Positions 12,204-26,100 of a stretch of DNA of 64,000 nucleotides are shown one piece after another (the stretch's first letter is position 1; every line of letters begins with the position of its first letter). Both the position numbers and the translations under genes were made by a program. The DNA is from Trichoplax adhaerens. Taxonomy: Eukaryota; Placozoa; Uniplacotomia; Trichoplacea; Trichoplacidae. The notes under the pieces are model-generated. The model was not told the origin of the DNA. It searched no databases and saw nothing but the letters and a program-made list of their open reading frames with translations. Location of the stretch: assembly GCF_000150275.1 (NCBI RefSeq), contig NW_002060944.1:6608564-6672563 (forward strand), read 5' to 3'.

Positions 12204-14964
12204 GCTTTCCCCCCCCCCCCAAAAAGGCCATTACATTTTTAGGGGTGTTATATTGTCATCAAGTTTTAAAAGAGGTTCATGAGAGCGAAATGCTCGTCGT
12301 ATTCATTTTGCTATTGAGAGGGGGGCAGGCATTGAAATGATGTTCCTATAACTCAATCAAATTATTTTCCTATAACTCAATTGGATCATCATTACTAATT
12401 TGTGTTGAATGGCGACGAATTAAAAACATGGTAGAATGAATGAGTAAAATCGGTCGTTGAAATTTTTCTTGTATTGATTGGTTTAGTTTAGCGATATTGG
12501 GTGGTTCATTGTGTTGTAATCCTTGCCGACATGGAAGGATTCTTCAATGAAATGGGAATATGGACCGAGTAGTAAAAGTCGCCGCTTTGGATAAACTATT
12601 ATACGACTATCATTGGATATCAACGGTGTCTAGCCGTCGGCAATGTAGTGGATAACTGTTTTTGGAGGGGAATGTTATGATACTGATTTTCCATGATAGC
12701 GTTAACATTGTCAACGTTTATTCAAGAGATTGAACTAATTTGCCTGCCAGTTGTTGAATTGCAATTGAAATGAGGATCTTGATGGATAATATTTTGACAC
12801 TGTATGGAGATGGGATTCTTCTACGTGGCAAAGGACTGGATGAGTTAAGCGGAATGTCTACTTAAGAACGGATGATTCTTCTACTTTAACGAGCTATCTA
12901 TCCTATTATGGTTTTACTTTCAACTACGCTAGGATATTTGGAATAATACAATTTAATCGATTGAGCTATCGTTGGGATATAGTCTTGAAAATGATGTTCA
13001 TCCTTGTTGAGTTCACGTCGTCTATCCATAAACTAGCACCATTCATTTTACATTAACGATACCTTTATGATCCAAAGAATTGGAGTAAGCATGATTATTT
13101 CTTGAAGGCAATATAGGCTGCAGCAGCGATTTGGCAAATTCCATGGTTTTAATCCTCTTACCTTTAGAGAAGAAATGATCAATCAATTGAATGAGCAACA
13201 ACTTGATATTTTCAATATCATGCCTAAGATCAAGATTTCATTTTATTGACGATTACTAATTAAATGGAAAGGGTAAATGGATGATCAATCCATCACACTC
13301 TCAAAGTTGGAGTAATAATCGATTGATCTCCACTTGATTGTATGACTGTATTTCATTCTCTTCTTGTCAAACTAGAAATGATACCCTAGCACAGAGGCAA
13401 AAACCGCCAATCTTCTCCTTGATGGATAGCAAACTGTATTTAGTATTTCCATTTTATTGGACTATCGTCTCCTACTTACCACTTTCAATGGAGTCCAACA
13501 ACAATTTTTCTTCTTCTTCTTCTTCTCCAATCAACCATCCAAACTGAATTCAATACCAAGTGTACGAACTAGCCAATTGCTAGTTGTGTACGTAACTTGG
13601 GCAAAGAAGGAAAGAAGAGGAAAAAAGAGGAAAATAGGCAAGGAAAGAAGTTGTACAACGATGGAAAATGGCCAAAAGGCTGCAATAGATCGAGGATAGA
13701 AAGGCAAGTACGGACTGGGGCCGTTATTTGGATTGGGTGGGCCGATTGATTTACGTCATGAGTTCTCAATTATGTTGCAATGGAGAGTGAGTGTATTGGC
13801 TATAGAGTGTCTGGAAGAGGCCATCCAGTCGTATCAAAAGTAGTGGACGATTTGCGATAGTGGGGGAGTTGGCAATTTGCAGAGCAGATTGGCTATCCTC
13901 CACGAGAGAGTAAATATAACTTTGGATCGATGGTTTGTTGACATACCGGCAAAAGACATTGATTCTAGAGGCTAATATGGAGTAGGATGGACAGTAGGTT
14001 GGTTAACAAGTGTTTAAGTAAGGCAGTCATTGGATGACATTGATCGATCTGATGTCGTTATGGACATCCAAATCGATCGATGGAGTAGTCTACTCGTATG
14101 CCGCCTCGCCTCGCTTAGGCTTTACCACTCGTTTTGATAGAGTAAGAGTCGATTGCTAATTTTCTTTTGGATATCATGATAGCTATGTTATAGCCTATTG
14201 ATTAGTCACAATGATAGTCTACTCGAGTCTTGAGATACTTTACGATGGCTTTCTTGACACAGCCTAGCTGTCGTCAAGCTTATTACTTTGCACGAGTCGA
14301 TATCGGAAGACTTTCTCTGGCAGGTTGCTTCTTACTGTCATGGCAAGCTCTGCCCAGTTGGATCTTATGAAAGCGAGTAGAAACTATGACGAGAGCTCGA
14401 TTACAGCGTAGGAATAGACAGTATTGCATGGACAAACTAACGTTTATCATCACCCTAGGCAACAATCTGCAGCTACCTCCTAGGTCGTCGATATCGTGCT
14501 CGTTTTCGTTGCCCCTGCAAAATGCTGTACTTTATTTGGCAGCCAATGACTGTACTATACTGTAGAAGAATTGATCAATGGCTTTCAATTTTATATCCAT
14601 TTGAAATAGAGACTATAGTAAGTGGATACAAAAAGTGCAAGAAAGGCAATACATCATCACTGTCGTCTCCATTACTCCAGTAGAGCAGCACGATTGTCTG
14701 TCCCGTGGAGTGGACTACTGACTACACCACTGCACCCAGCTGTGAGCTAATAAATGATTTATACTCCATCATGACTTGATGCACTATGGTATCTACTTTT
14801 AGTACAGTCAATGCAATTGCAGCTGTTCTCTTAGCAGAAAATAGTGTGGCTCATAAGTTAGAAAAGTAGAGTAAAGTAAAGCAGAAAAATCATCGACAGA
14901 AACTCCTCATTGCCCCTAACCCCACTGCCTATTTACTCTTGACCTTTATAGGAATGTTCGGTGG

Positions 14965-16055
14965 TTGATCAATACGGATGGACAGGCGGACTACATCATG
15001 AAATGGACGAGTTCCTAGTGTACAGTGTACAGTACCGAGTTCCCCGTACAGTAGCCAGCAAGAGGGTGACAATGAAGTGGCATACAGTACGGGTGGACAG
15101 ATGGACTACACCATGAAATGGAACAGTTCCTCCGAACTGTACTGAGTTCCCCGTACTGTACAGTCTACAGTACAGTCTACAGTAGCCAGTAAAGGGGCCA
15201 CGGATGCCGTGGCCTACAAGGTTGGATGCTGGATCGGTACGGATAGACAGATGGACTACATCATGAAATAGTACAGTTGACCAGCACAAGGGTCACGATG
15301 CAGTGGCATACAGTACGGGTGGACAGATGGACTACATCATGAAATGGAACAGTTCCTCCGAACTGTACTGAGTTCCCCGTACTGTACAGTGTACAGTACA
15401 GTCTACAGTAGCCAGTAAAGGGGTCACGGATGCCGTGGCCTACAAGGTTGGATGCTGGATCGGTACGGATAGACAGATGGACTACATCATGAAATGGACC
15501 AGTTACTACTGTAGTGAGTTCCCCCTACAGTACAGTTGACCAGCAAAAGGGTCACGATGCAGTGGCATACAGTGCGGATGGACAGATGGACTACATCATG
15601 AAATGGACGAGTTCCTCCGAACTGTACTGAGTTCCCCGTACAGTACAGTACAGTAGCCAGTAAAGGGGTCACGGATGCTGTGGCAATGTGACATACTGTA
15701 CAAGGCTGGGTGGTTGATCAGTACGGATAGACAGATGGACTACATCGTGAAATGGACGCGTTACTACTGTACTGTACTGAGTTCCCCGTACAGTGGCCAG
15801 CAAAAGGGTCACGATGCAGTGGCATACTGTACAGTACAGTACTGTGTACTGTACTGTGTACTGTACTCATGCCCCATTACTTTTTTAGCGAGGCTGGTTG
15901 ATCAATACAGATGGACAGATGGACTACATCATGGACTGCACAGCGCACACCCGATTTTACACACAACAGTACAGTACAGTACTATACACTGTACAGTACT
16001 GTACTTTTTCCATGCGGCACGATGGTACTGTACACTGTACACTGTACTCCATGAA
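14965..16055. repeat. GTAC-rich minisatellite upstream of UQCRC2
   Basis: The block 'ggactacatcatgaaatgg' (with variants) recurs at about 14988, 15101, 15251, 15328, 15478, 15588, 15736 and 15919. Spacing alternates between about 77-113 and about 150 bp, so there seem to be two unit types. Between the blocks are gagttccccgtac, ggtcac(g)gatgc and long runs of interleaved tactgtac/gtacag palindromes (e.g. 15825-15870 and 15965-16050). Open frames on both strands are by-products of the repeat. Confidence 0.85.
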
Positions 16056-16160
16056 CGTGATGCAACTACCTTGGACAGACAGGCGAATGGACGACGCCGC
16101 CGTGATAGTCCCTCTTACACTCTCGGCAAGCCACTTTCTTCCTTCTACGAAGGTCCAGCC

Positions 16161-19100
16161 ATGTCTCATTTAAGTAGAATCGGTAAAACCTGCCATGGAT
16201 CGCACATCCTGCCTAGAGTTGCATCTTCTATTCGCAACGTAAGTAGACAAAAATGAATCATGCTTTGAATCAATGCACTCTTCAATTTGCTGTCCGAGTG
16301 AAGGAAAAAGACACTTGGGGAACCTATTCAACTTGGCTGGTCCCTTTTTTGCTCATACCAGTATACAGTATACTTGGTAGCGTATGGAAAAAAACTGCTC
16401 ACTACAGTAGTGCTTTGGGCCTGTTCACCGTTTGCACGCCAATGGCGATGCCAAGTCGATGATACAACTTTGAAATGACACTCTTTCTCTCTTATTTTAG
16501 TCCAGGTTGTACTCAATGGCTGCTGTTCCCCTGTCTGAAACACCAAAACGAGAATGGAAACCCATTGAACGAAAACAACCACAACCAGCCCAGGTTAGTC
16601 TTTGTAAAAGTCATAGTAAGCCCCTAGTCACAGTCAGCGTTCCAAGCGGGGTCGATTTCATTTGCACACCATCCTACCGATGGTATAGATAGTTCTAGTC
16701 GGAGAGACGCCGTATGTTACAATGGACTAGGGCAATATTTTCATCCATAGTATCATTAGTCAAGTTCAAAAAACTCTTTTCTACTACTGAATATCACATC
16801 CCTGATGATAGATTACACGTTTGGAGAATGGCATGACCGTTGCTTCCATTGAAGATTACTCGTCGACTACACGAATTGCTCTCTATGTCAATGCAGGCAG
16901 TCGTTACGAACGATTCAACACCTTAGGAGCTTCGCATGTTATGAAGATCTGCGCTTTCTTGGTAAGCCATCATTGCAAATTGTCATGCATCATTCTATCT
17001 GAAATTGGAGTTGATTTTGACACCGGTTTCATGTGTATATCATTAGGCTAACAAAGAAAATTCTGCATTGAAAATCACCAGAGAGGCGGAACTTTTAGGA
17101 GCTAACTTACAGTATGGAATAGGACAATGGCTATTTTAATCAATCTTCATTCCATCTCACTACGTAGCAATTTACCATGAGTTAGAATACCTCATCATCG
17201 CCATCACTTATCCAATAATCATTTATATCTAGGGCCAAAAATACACGGGAGCACTTGATCATTTCCTCTGATTTTCTAAGAGATCGAGTGTAAGTATTGC
17301 AGCAGAGTTCATTTTTGATTCTCTCATCCACAACTGCTGAGTAATGGGTAGACTGTAAATGGAGACTTTGGACGCAATTTCAACGTCAATGCCATTAATA
17401 AATGGATAGCCAAATAGTGTACTGTAAATATCAATTGATTCCTTCTGTGAATAAATGGGATATACTGTACTATAGTCAAGCTTATTGTTAGACTGTGCTA
17501 AAAATATCTTGAAATGTTTGCAACTTGGCGTTGATCCATTTTTAACCAATACAGTATATCTTTCTCTTTTCTTGATTATACTTACTCTTAGCTATAAATA
17601 GATGTGTAGAGTACAATTTCTTGAATCTATTCTTTCTTACAAGTTGTATACGTAAGACGTTAAGAAGGAGCACTTACCAAATTCTACTATATAGCACATA
17701 CGATATTCTGTCCAATTCTTCTTACATTATAAAACTATTTTTTTTTTTTTATCATCAGTCAACCTGTCTTGAGTATCATCGCCAGTACAGTCAAAGATCC
17801 TTGTTTCTATAGATGGGAGGTAAATATCAACGACCAATGTTTACTATTTTATGAAATGTTACATCCATTTTTTAACTAGTCATCCTGATTTCGCCTGCCT
17901 TCTCTACAGGTCAATGATAGAAAAGATCACCTTTTTACGGATTTAGCTGCTAAAGACACTGATATTCATGCAGGTCATTATCAATGTGATTTTACCACGT
18001 TTACTCCTAACTTTGAAACAATTGCTAGGTGTGTCAGATTAGTTATGGTACTCATCTTACAACTATTTATTTCAGGCATCATGGAAGCTGTTCATCAGGT
18101 AGCATACAGGTATGAACGGAAACTTTCGCAACAACATACAGTTGCTAAGGTTCATTCTATTATGGACTGTATAGAATTGTACCCATATTGTATACGAATA
18201 CATGAGATGATGTTCTCAATGTGTCTTCTACTGATGAATATCATTTAGAGGGCCACTTGCCAATTCTATTTATTGCCCATCATTCCGAGCAAATTCACTA
18301 TTTTCTGATGTGGTAATGACTACTCCTTATAATTGTTGCCTTTAATATAGAATGGAATGCCCTTTAGATTATTACTTAATTCTTGTCGATTTTTTGATCG
18401 TGATAGCTCCAAAGCTTCGCTCAAGAGTGCTTTACTGGGCCTGCAATGACTCTTGTTGGATTAGGTTAATAGTGCAATTGTTGAAATTGCTTTGTGTTGT
18501 CATTACAACTATCTATCATCGGACTAAATCTTTTTCTTGGATATCATTCTATAGGCGTAAACCACGACGAATTCGTACAGATTGCATCATCATCCTTTGA
18601 AGGTATTTCTGCCAAAAGACCTGGTGAAAAGCAAAAGTCTTTCTACGTTGGAGGTAACTCATAACTTTTCAAGTGATATCTGTTCTCCTTTGATGCTATA
18701 AAATCCACTCTATATTGAGCTTTATAATTGACTCATATGATATCTTTCCAATATTAGGTGATGCTCGCTGGTGGGCGGACTCACCGTTGGTCAATGCAGC
18801 AGTTGTTACCGAAGGTGTCGGGTTAGTTGCTGTTTTGTTAACAACTGCAGTCAAACCAACTGTTTCTAACTATTATTGCTCGTTGTTGTACTATAGCTTG
18901 GAAGACAAAGATATACTAGCGGCTGGTTTATTAACGGTAGGATAAATTATGATGATACGGTAAAAGTGTAAAAATGGATAGAATTCCTAAATGATGCTTT
19001 CTAAATATAGAGAATATTAGGCGGTTCTCCATTAATTAAGTATGGAAACAATACTGAGACCTCAAGGTAAGGATCATAAAGTTAAGTGTAACCCTTAAAC

Positions 19101-20105
19101 CTAGCTATTAACAGTTATGTACGCTTTATAATGTTGTAGACTATCGAAAAGCGTCAGCGAAGCCACTACTTCACCATACACAGTAAGTAAATTAAATAAG
19201 TATTGTACTGATAATTGGTGCAGTATTAATAATAACGATTCTATTTACCGGTTACAGATTTAAAAGCTAGATTATAATTGCTCGAAATTATTTACATGTC
19301 TATTTTTTTTTTTTACTAGGTCTCTAGTTTGAATATAAATTACTCAGATTCTGGACTTCTTGGTAGTTATGTAATTGCCAACGCAGCCGATATTGATAAA
19401 GTATGATATATTGTTGGCGATTTGATTTGCCTGTCTGTAATCTACGTTCACATAGATGTGACTGTATAGTTCTGATATTGTCATATGCTTTCAGGTTTTA
19501 AAGGCCATTGTTAATCAGTATCGCAGTGTCGCTGAGAAGGGTATATCAAATGATGAATTGACTAGAGCAAAGTAAGCAAGAAATTTTACACGGTGTAAAA
19601 AAATCTGGTCTATTAATATGTATTAAAAAATGGTTTGATTTAATTTGTTGCAGAAATCAGCTAAAAGCATATGCAGCTATGTCATATGAGAATCCTGCAT
19701 CTATTATGCAAGATCTTGCAGTGCAGGTAATGCACGTACATATACTTGCAAGTGGTTGTATTCGTTATTTGTATAAACTCCTTACATTCCCTTTTCATTT
19801 ACGTCCATATCAACCTGATATTGTTTGTCATTTTTTTCACAAATCTTTATTGAATTAGGCTGGATACACTGGAAGCTATAAATCTCCCGTTGATGTTTTA
19901 AACGAAGTTGATAAAGCATCTGTTGAAGATGTCGTTAAGGTGTGTTTTTATCTACTATTTGAATTTATTTTATTTTTAGATATTTACTCCATTTCTCACT
20001 GTTCATGAACACTTTGTGATGTTGATATAGGTCGCAAAACGACTATTTAGTGCACCTCTTACGCTTGTTGCAAGTGGTAATATCGAAAAAGTGCCTGCTC
20101 TGTAA
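16161..20105 (+). CDS. UQCRC2: Cytochrome b-c1 complex core subunit 2, mitochondrial
   Basis: Core protein 2 of respiratory complex III, in the M16 peptidase fold, located at the matrix side of the inner membrane. Exon 1 (16161-16238) encodes a basic start, MSHLSRIGKTCHGSHI, that fits a mitochondrial presequence. Later exons follow the family: ITRLENGMTVASIEDYSS and YVNAGSRYERFNTLGASHV (16811-16961), AKNTREHLIISSDFLRDRV (17233 on), STVKDPCFYRWE (~17760-17815), LQSFAQECFTGPAMTLVGLG (18407-18464), FVQIASSSFEGISAKRPG (~18555-18653), RILGGSPLIKYGNNTETS (~19011-19070), INYSDSGLLGSYVIANAADI (~19320-19400), and a last exon ending LVASGNIEKVPAL-stop at 20105. The peptidase Zn motif HxxEH is absent, as in other core 2 proteins. 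About 19 exons; splice phases match wherever checked. An AATAAA signal lies at 20304-20309. The gene appears intact. Confidence 0.95.
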
Positions 20106-20568
20106 TCGCTGAAAAAAAATAAGCTATAGATGATATTTACATTTATAGTTTATGTTTATAGTAGCACAACATGTTTAAAACTTCGCATCTATCACATGCT
20201 CATCCGCTATTTTCAACTGTAATCATACATTTTTGAATTTTATGATTAAGAATTATAGTGCTACTAATTTGAATGACCAAAGTTATTGTAGTAATATCTT
20301 CGAAATAAAGTATGAAAGCTAATGTTTAAAAAAATGCCTTGAGTTCAATTTTATTTCAGGACATATGCAAGATAATCGACGATATCTGTAGTGATAAAGT
20401 CCAATTTTTTTTTAGCTTTATAAGTTATTAAGAGTACGCTACTTAGTACTTAGGCTATAGCGAATCTATAGCGAATCTATTACCTCATTTCATTACTAGC
20501 CTGTGCTAGGATAAGTTCTTAATGTAAGTATGGATATAAATATAGTACTGTGGAATAGGCCTTCAATG
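20106..20568. other. Convergent 3' spacer UQCRC2 / ASB
   Basis: 463 bp between two stop codons. It holds the UQCRC2 poly(A) signal AATAAA at 20304-20309. No gene is seen. Confidence 0.6.
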
Positions 20569-22197
20569 TCACGAAGAAAAATTTAAAAATTGAATAAGTT
20601 TAGTCGGTATTGGTAACTGGCTCATCCGATCTTCACTCTTCTTTACCAACTTTCGAATTTTTAAGCGACAAAAATTGATGAGTGACATCGGTATGTCTAA
20701 ATAAGATAATAATGCACCGTATTGCCATACCTTAGTATGCTCACTAGACAATAACATACAAGCTAAAAATTTAAAACTACTTGAAAGATTGTTAAGAGAA
20801 TTGAATACCTTCAGCATCATGTAATAGCTTTAAGGTTGGTGGATGGCTTGACGCTAAATTTGATGGTCGCTTACCAAATTTATCCATACGTTTGGGATCT
20901 GCACCCAATTCTAGGAGTAATACGATCGCATCATATGCCCCTATGCTAGCACTAACATGTAGCGGGGTTCTACCATGACAATCTGCAATATCGACAACTA
21001 AGTTGTATCGAAGTAGTAATTGAATGCACTCAATAGCACGGCTATCACAATTACTGCAAGTTAAATATAATGGAGTTCTATGAAGTTTATCGACAGCGTT
21101 AACATCGAATCCTTGTTTAAGTAAAATTTCCACACACTCTATATTACATTCTTCGCATGCAAGGTGAAGGGGGTTTTGTTTATTCGCATTATGGGTATTG
21201 AGTTTTGCTCCGGCTTGAATAAGTAATTGTAAGCAATCAGCTTGACCCTCTCTTGCGGCAAGCATTAATGGGGTATCGGGCGAGTTTGTTTCAATATTTG
21301 CACCAGCTTGGATTAAGATTCTACAATACGTATGATGACCAAATAAGAGTATTACTATAGAATATTTTTCCATTTTGAAACTTTTCATACTGTATTTTAG
21401 TTTATTTATTTAATTATACCTATTATCGATAATACTAGACATAAAATATTCATTACCATTTTAAAAGTCCGTATTGAAAAGTTTTGTACTTTTCCAACAG
21501 GTGTCAATTGATGACTTTGTTATTATAACATAATTTTAAAATATCTCTTACTGCTTTCACTTTTTAGTGTCTTAATGCTTCATTAACCTTAATAGAGTAA
21601 TATTTACACCTGATTGATGATTGGATGTACAGAATAGCTTAGCATGACTAAATCCCAATCCTAAAAGCCTATTGAACTGTAGATTAAGTAAAAGTTTACC
21701 ATATTCGATATTACTTTAAGGATACCGAAAAGAACAGTTCTATGCGTACAGTTATTCTATACTACTTTCGATCGGATTAAGGAGGCATCTCACCTAACAC
21801 ATTCAGAATGGCCAGAAAAAGTAGCTACCCACAACGGAGTCCATCCAGTCGAATTTTCTCGTATCCCTTCGGCACAAGCGCCCATTTGCAGTAAGTACTT
21901 TACAATTTCGAAATGGCCTTCTTTAGCTGCAATCACTAAAGGAGTATTAGCAGCACCATCAGTAGTATTAATGTTAATGTGGAAATCTTGGCTATTTTTA
22001 GAGAGTATTCTTTGAACTTTTTGGATATCTCCTCGCCTGGATGATCGGATCAATGACGACTGTAATTTGTCGATCATGGTAAATTTATATCTATCGTCGT
22101 TTATATTTTGATAAATTAAATCATCATCTCGGTAATTATTCTCGTTATTTTCTTCGCCGCTCTCGTTATCACTAGATAACGAGAGAGCACTGCCCAT
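20569..22197 (-). CDS. Ankyrin repeat and SOCS box protein (ASB family)
   Basis: Three exons: 22197-21794, 21320-20809 and 20762-20569, giving about 369 residues. An acidic N-terminal 50 residues are followed by about seven ankyrin repeats, with typical cores such as TPLVIAAKEGHFEIVKYLL, TPLMLAAREGQADCLQLLI, NPLHLACEECNIECVEILL and TPLHVSASIGAYDAIVLLLE. The last exon carries a C-terminal SOCS box: SLINFCRLKIRKLV, then LPIPTKLIQFL. In known ASB proteins this box binds Elongin B/C and a Cullin, so the likely role is substrate receptor of an E3 ubiquitin ligase; the target is unknown. I cannot assign an ASB number. Intron 2 is only 46 bp (20763-20808); its phase fits exactly (HDAE-A-CMLLSSEHTK). 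It is divergent to DHX40 and convergent to UQCRC2. Confidence 0.9.
22160..22185. promoter_or_regulatory. 11-bp perfect hairpin at the start of the ASB coding sequence
   Basis: Arms ctctcgttatc (22160-22170) and gataacgagag (22175-22185) pair perfectly around a 4-nt loop. In the mRNA this lies about 13-38 nt from the A of the ATG. It could affect translation initiation. It also encodes SLSSDNES, so it may be chance. Confidence 0.4.
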
Positions 22198-23109
22198 ATT
22201 TACAGTATTTGATTAGATTAGGGTGTTTCTGTTAGTTAATGAGATTGATGGTATCGCTAGGGTAAATACTGTAGGTATGATAATTATTTAGACATTGCAA
22301 TGCCTGAGAATAATCCGTTATATCGTATTCTTATATTCAAGAGATATGCCATACAGAATCGAATTGTTGTGCTTCCGATTAAAAACGCTTATTTTGGATG
22401 CTGCACTCTTCAACGATGAACCTATAACAATATTAACAACATAAATCAAATCGTTAATACTACTATAATCTGTCTAATGTACTTTGCGCTTGTGAACAAA
22501 TCAATAAACCTCGTTCTACAGTATAATTAACTACGATCGAGAAAAGAATTGTTGCCTAAAAGGAGAGAAACATAAATTGACGATGTCAATATCTTCATTG
22601 ACTTACTTTGATATTAACTCGGCAGATTATGGCTACTATCCCTTAAGCAAGTTTGAATAGGTAGGAATTCATTCAGTTGTTGTTTCAAGTCGTCAAAGCG
22701 TAGTACTGTAAAAAGAATTTAGTATCCAAGGTCGCTAAATTTAATTATCTATATATACATTTGTTCCCATCAGACCTTTCCAGGCTATGCAAATGCCTAC
22801 TTTATATACTTTACATCGAGCAAAAGAGAGCACTAGCTGGAATATGGATATACGTATATACAGTATACGTATGTCTACAGCAGGAGAATTTTCTATAAGA
22901 TGCACCTAAGTCAGTATTTAAACAGGAACTTGCTTTACAAATTGTCTCTTTCTACCTTATCATGCTTAATATGAATGAATAGTTAATCCAATACACGTAA
23001 AGAACGGGTTATGAGACAAAATCTACTAATTTACGAGCGTTTCTTAGCAGATTGAGCATTTGATTTCTACCTTGAAGTATAGAAATATCGTCAAGTTGAA
23101 ACTATCATA
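22198..23109. other. Divergent promoter region ASB / DHX40
   Basis: 912 bp between two divergent start codons. It should hold both 5' UTRs and promoters. I see no coding exon and no clear core-promoter element beyond AT-rich stretches. Confidence 0.5.
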
Positions 23110-26100
23110 ATGGCTCAGTTTGATTACTGTAACACACAGTGTTGTATCAACCTATTATCCAATTCAGTATACATGACATGCCCCTTTTCTATACTGTACT
23201 GCACTACTACAATCGCTCCTGCCCTAACTTTTGCTGCTCCATTTCTTGAACAGCTTACGGTAAATGCCAGCAAAGAACGAACTATGAAACAAAATCTGCC
23301 AATCTATAAATGTCTCAAGCAGATTCTTCAGATCATCGACAATTCTAATCCCGTTGTTATTGTGGGTAGTACTGGAAGTGGTAAAACAACTCAACTACCA
23401 CAGTATCTCCTTGAGAATGGTTATGGTCGCCATGGTGTTATTGGAGTATCTCAGCCCAGACGGGTTGCAGCTATTTCAGTAGCTACAAGAGTTGCCGAAG
23501 AGATGAAATGTGATCTAGGTATCTCAGAGAGTGTAAAGGACTGTGTGCATCATTTTTAGAACTATCTTTCAGATCTGATGTTGTTAATTTCACTCTAATG
23601 CTTTACCTACATACGCATAAACTGTACGAGGTAGAGTAAAGATGATCTTTGCATGGATGTTATGATAGAGCAAATACAGTAGTCATACAATGACTACAGA
23701 GGGATAGCGTGTTATTAGACTAATGTATGTATCATAAGATACCTACTCTTCCCTAAATCAGTCATACTGCATTAGTGGTGTTTAGTTAATGTAGTGAGAT
23801 GGATTAAAACAGTAATTCCATGCTAAAATGGAGCAAATGGTTTAATTCGTATAGATAATACCTTAATTTCATTCATTCCACTTTATACCCTGGTGGGAGG
23901 GTTGATACGTATCGGTTAATTTTGCTAATTCAAGTCCTACATTTTAAACTTATACAGCTGAATTTACGATCTTTGTAGGGTCTACCGTTGGTTATCAGGT
24001 TCGTTTTGATAATTGTACTTCAGATGAAACCAAGATCAAGTATATGACAGATGGATGCTTGCTGCGCGAATTTCTTGATGATCGATATCTAAGCCGATAC
24101 AGTGTCGTAATTCTAGATGAAGCTCATGAAAGAAGCCTAGATACGGTAAGATCCTGTACAACTTTGATCATAATGTTAATTTGCACTTAGCATAGGCTCA
24201 AACTTTTAATTAACTCCTCTTAAATTAGTTGTATTGATTCGCTATGAAAGTTTGTTTTGAGCTATAATGTGGATCAAGCATAATTTATAAAGGATTTTTG
24301 ATGATAACCCCAATCTTTTTATGATTAGAGTATAATTTAATAAAATTTTTTTCATATTTCTGACAGGATATTCTGTTTGGCTTATCAAAAGCACTATTCT
24401 TGCGTACTGATGAAACAGATGAAGAATCGACCCCAAGTAAACGTAGCAACCCTCTTAAAGTGATCATCATGTCAGCGACCCTTAATTATCAGCAGTTCTC
24501 TGAATTTTTCAATAATTGTCCAGTATTTAATATACCTGGACAAATCTATCCTGTTGAAGAAATTTATTGTAATTATATTACCGTTAAGAATGTAGATAAT
24601 CCGGGTTACATATCAAAGGTAACTACGATTGCTCTTTGGCCTTTGCATTTTCGTAACTTGGTGACAAAATTTTAGCTATTGGTCCACATTAATAATTATA
24701 CTCATTACGCCTTTCATGTATTTCTTTTCTAATTATTAGGCTGTAGATACGGTTATGGACATCCATATGACTTGCCCTTCAGGCGATATTCTTGTTTTTC
24801 TGACTGGCCAAGCTGAAATTGAAAAAGTTTGTGATATGTTGTATGCAAAGGCGGAAAATGTAAATTATCAATACGATGTTCAAGACGAACGCGTAAAGGC
24901 TATGCTAATTTTGCCTCTCTATGGATCAATGCAAACAGGTAAAGAACTATTATTTTATTCTAAATACTGTAGCGTAACTTGCATGAAAATAGATGCGTAA
25001 TATTTCTTCACAATAAACTAAGTATTGGGTATGTATGTTGCATAGATTTGCAGCAGAGAGTGTTCGATGAATGTGAGACGTGGATACGTAAGATTATAGT
25101 TGCTACTAATATTGCTGGAACATCACTTACTATTGATGGCATCAGGTATTTGAATAATAAAGATATTGAAACTGTAGAATGTAAGATGTGTTGGTCTACC
25201 TACATCTTTATATGCGCATCAAATAGAAGGTTATTGCATGATATTAATCTTCATTGTATTCAATTATGTAAACTGCGTTGGATGAAAGATATATCGTTGA
25301 TAGCGGCTTTGTTAAGCAATTGTCTTATAATGCATCTAACGGTATGGAGAGTCTGGAAGTAGTACTAATTTCAAGGTATACAGATTAAGATGTCGCAAAT
25401 TTTGACAATAAAAATAGTCATCCTATGTTTTTGATCAGTTAATTACCTGTATTTTTCGATAAAATTATTTAGCCTAAATAATTTCGCACACCAAAGGCTT
25501 GTAAACTAGTTATACATTGTAGGAAATTGTTTTAGTGATACTTTTATGAATGTGTATATTGCACGCTATTGGGATTTCTACAGTTTTCTGTGGCTACAAT
25601 AGTTGAACTGTATTTTTGGCATTTTCAAATTTTATAGATCTGAAGCGGACCAACGAAAAGGGAGGGCTGGAAGAACTTCGTCCGGAAAGTGCTACAGACT
25701 GTACTCAAAGTATAAAAATAGGGAAAATTAATAATTTGCTATAGAATATATATATACACTGATGATTACACCTGTCGAAGGTTATGTGATGTTACAATGT
25801 ACTGTCTACGCACATTTAATGCCTTAAATATATCTATTGTCAGATTTTTTGTTATAGGTCATACTGTAGAGCGAGAATACATATTAACCTATGCTTACAT
25901 AATGATCATTTTAATCAAGTTGTTTTTTATTTCATATCATTAACTAGAGATGTATATGAAAAGGTTATGAAAAAAGATACCATCCCGGAAATTCAGCGTG
26001 CAAACTTAAGCAAAGTTGTTCTAAGCTTAAAATGCATGAATATAAATAATGTTCTTCACTTTCATTACCTTGATCCACCTAGTGAACGCTTGCTTTTGCG

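Larger units (their letters stand above)
7386..16160. other. Long gene-poor region with many degenerate repeats
   Basis: About 8.8 kb between the SGSM3-like start and UQCRC2. Open frames are short, lack recognisable domains and do not splice into anything I know. The content is repetitive: a 183-bp duplication at 8196-8556, a ~145-bp degenerate array at about 9770-10390, an 83-bp direct repeat at 10791-10983, a 162-bp duplication at 11862-12203, a short TTC microsatellite near 13508-13527, and a GTAC-rich minisatellite from about 14965. It contains the upstream regions of both flanking genes. I found no tRNA or other RNA gene. Confidence 0.6.

Noticed and set aside
15675-16256. 193-codon frame (+) with repeated DYI and CTVLYC-like residues
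   Set aside because: Produced by the GTAC-rich minisatellite; overlaps UQCRC2 exon 1 in another frame and has no domain.
17589-17653. Possible extra UQCRC2 exon reading VQFLESILSY
   Set aside because: Including it breaks the alignment; DRV joins directly to QPVLSIIASTVKDP in phase from 17281 to about 17760.
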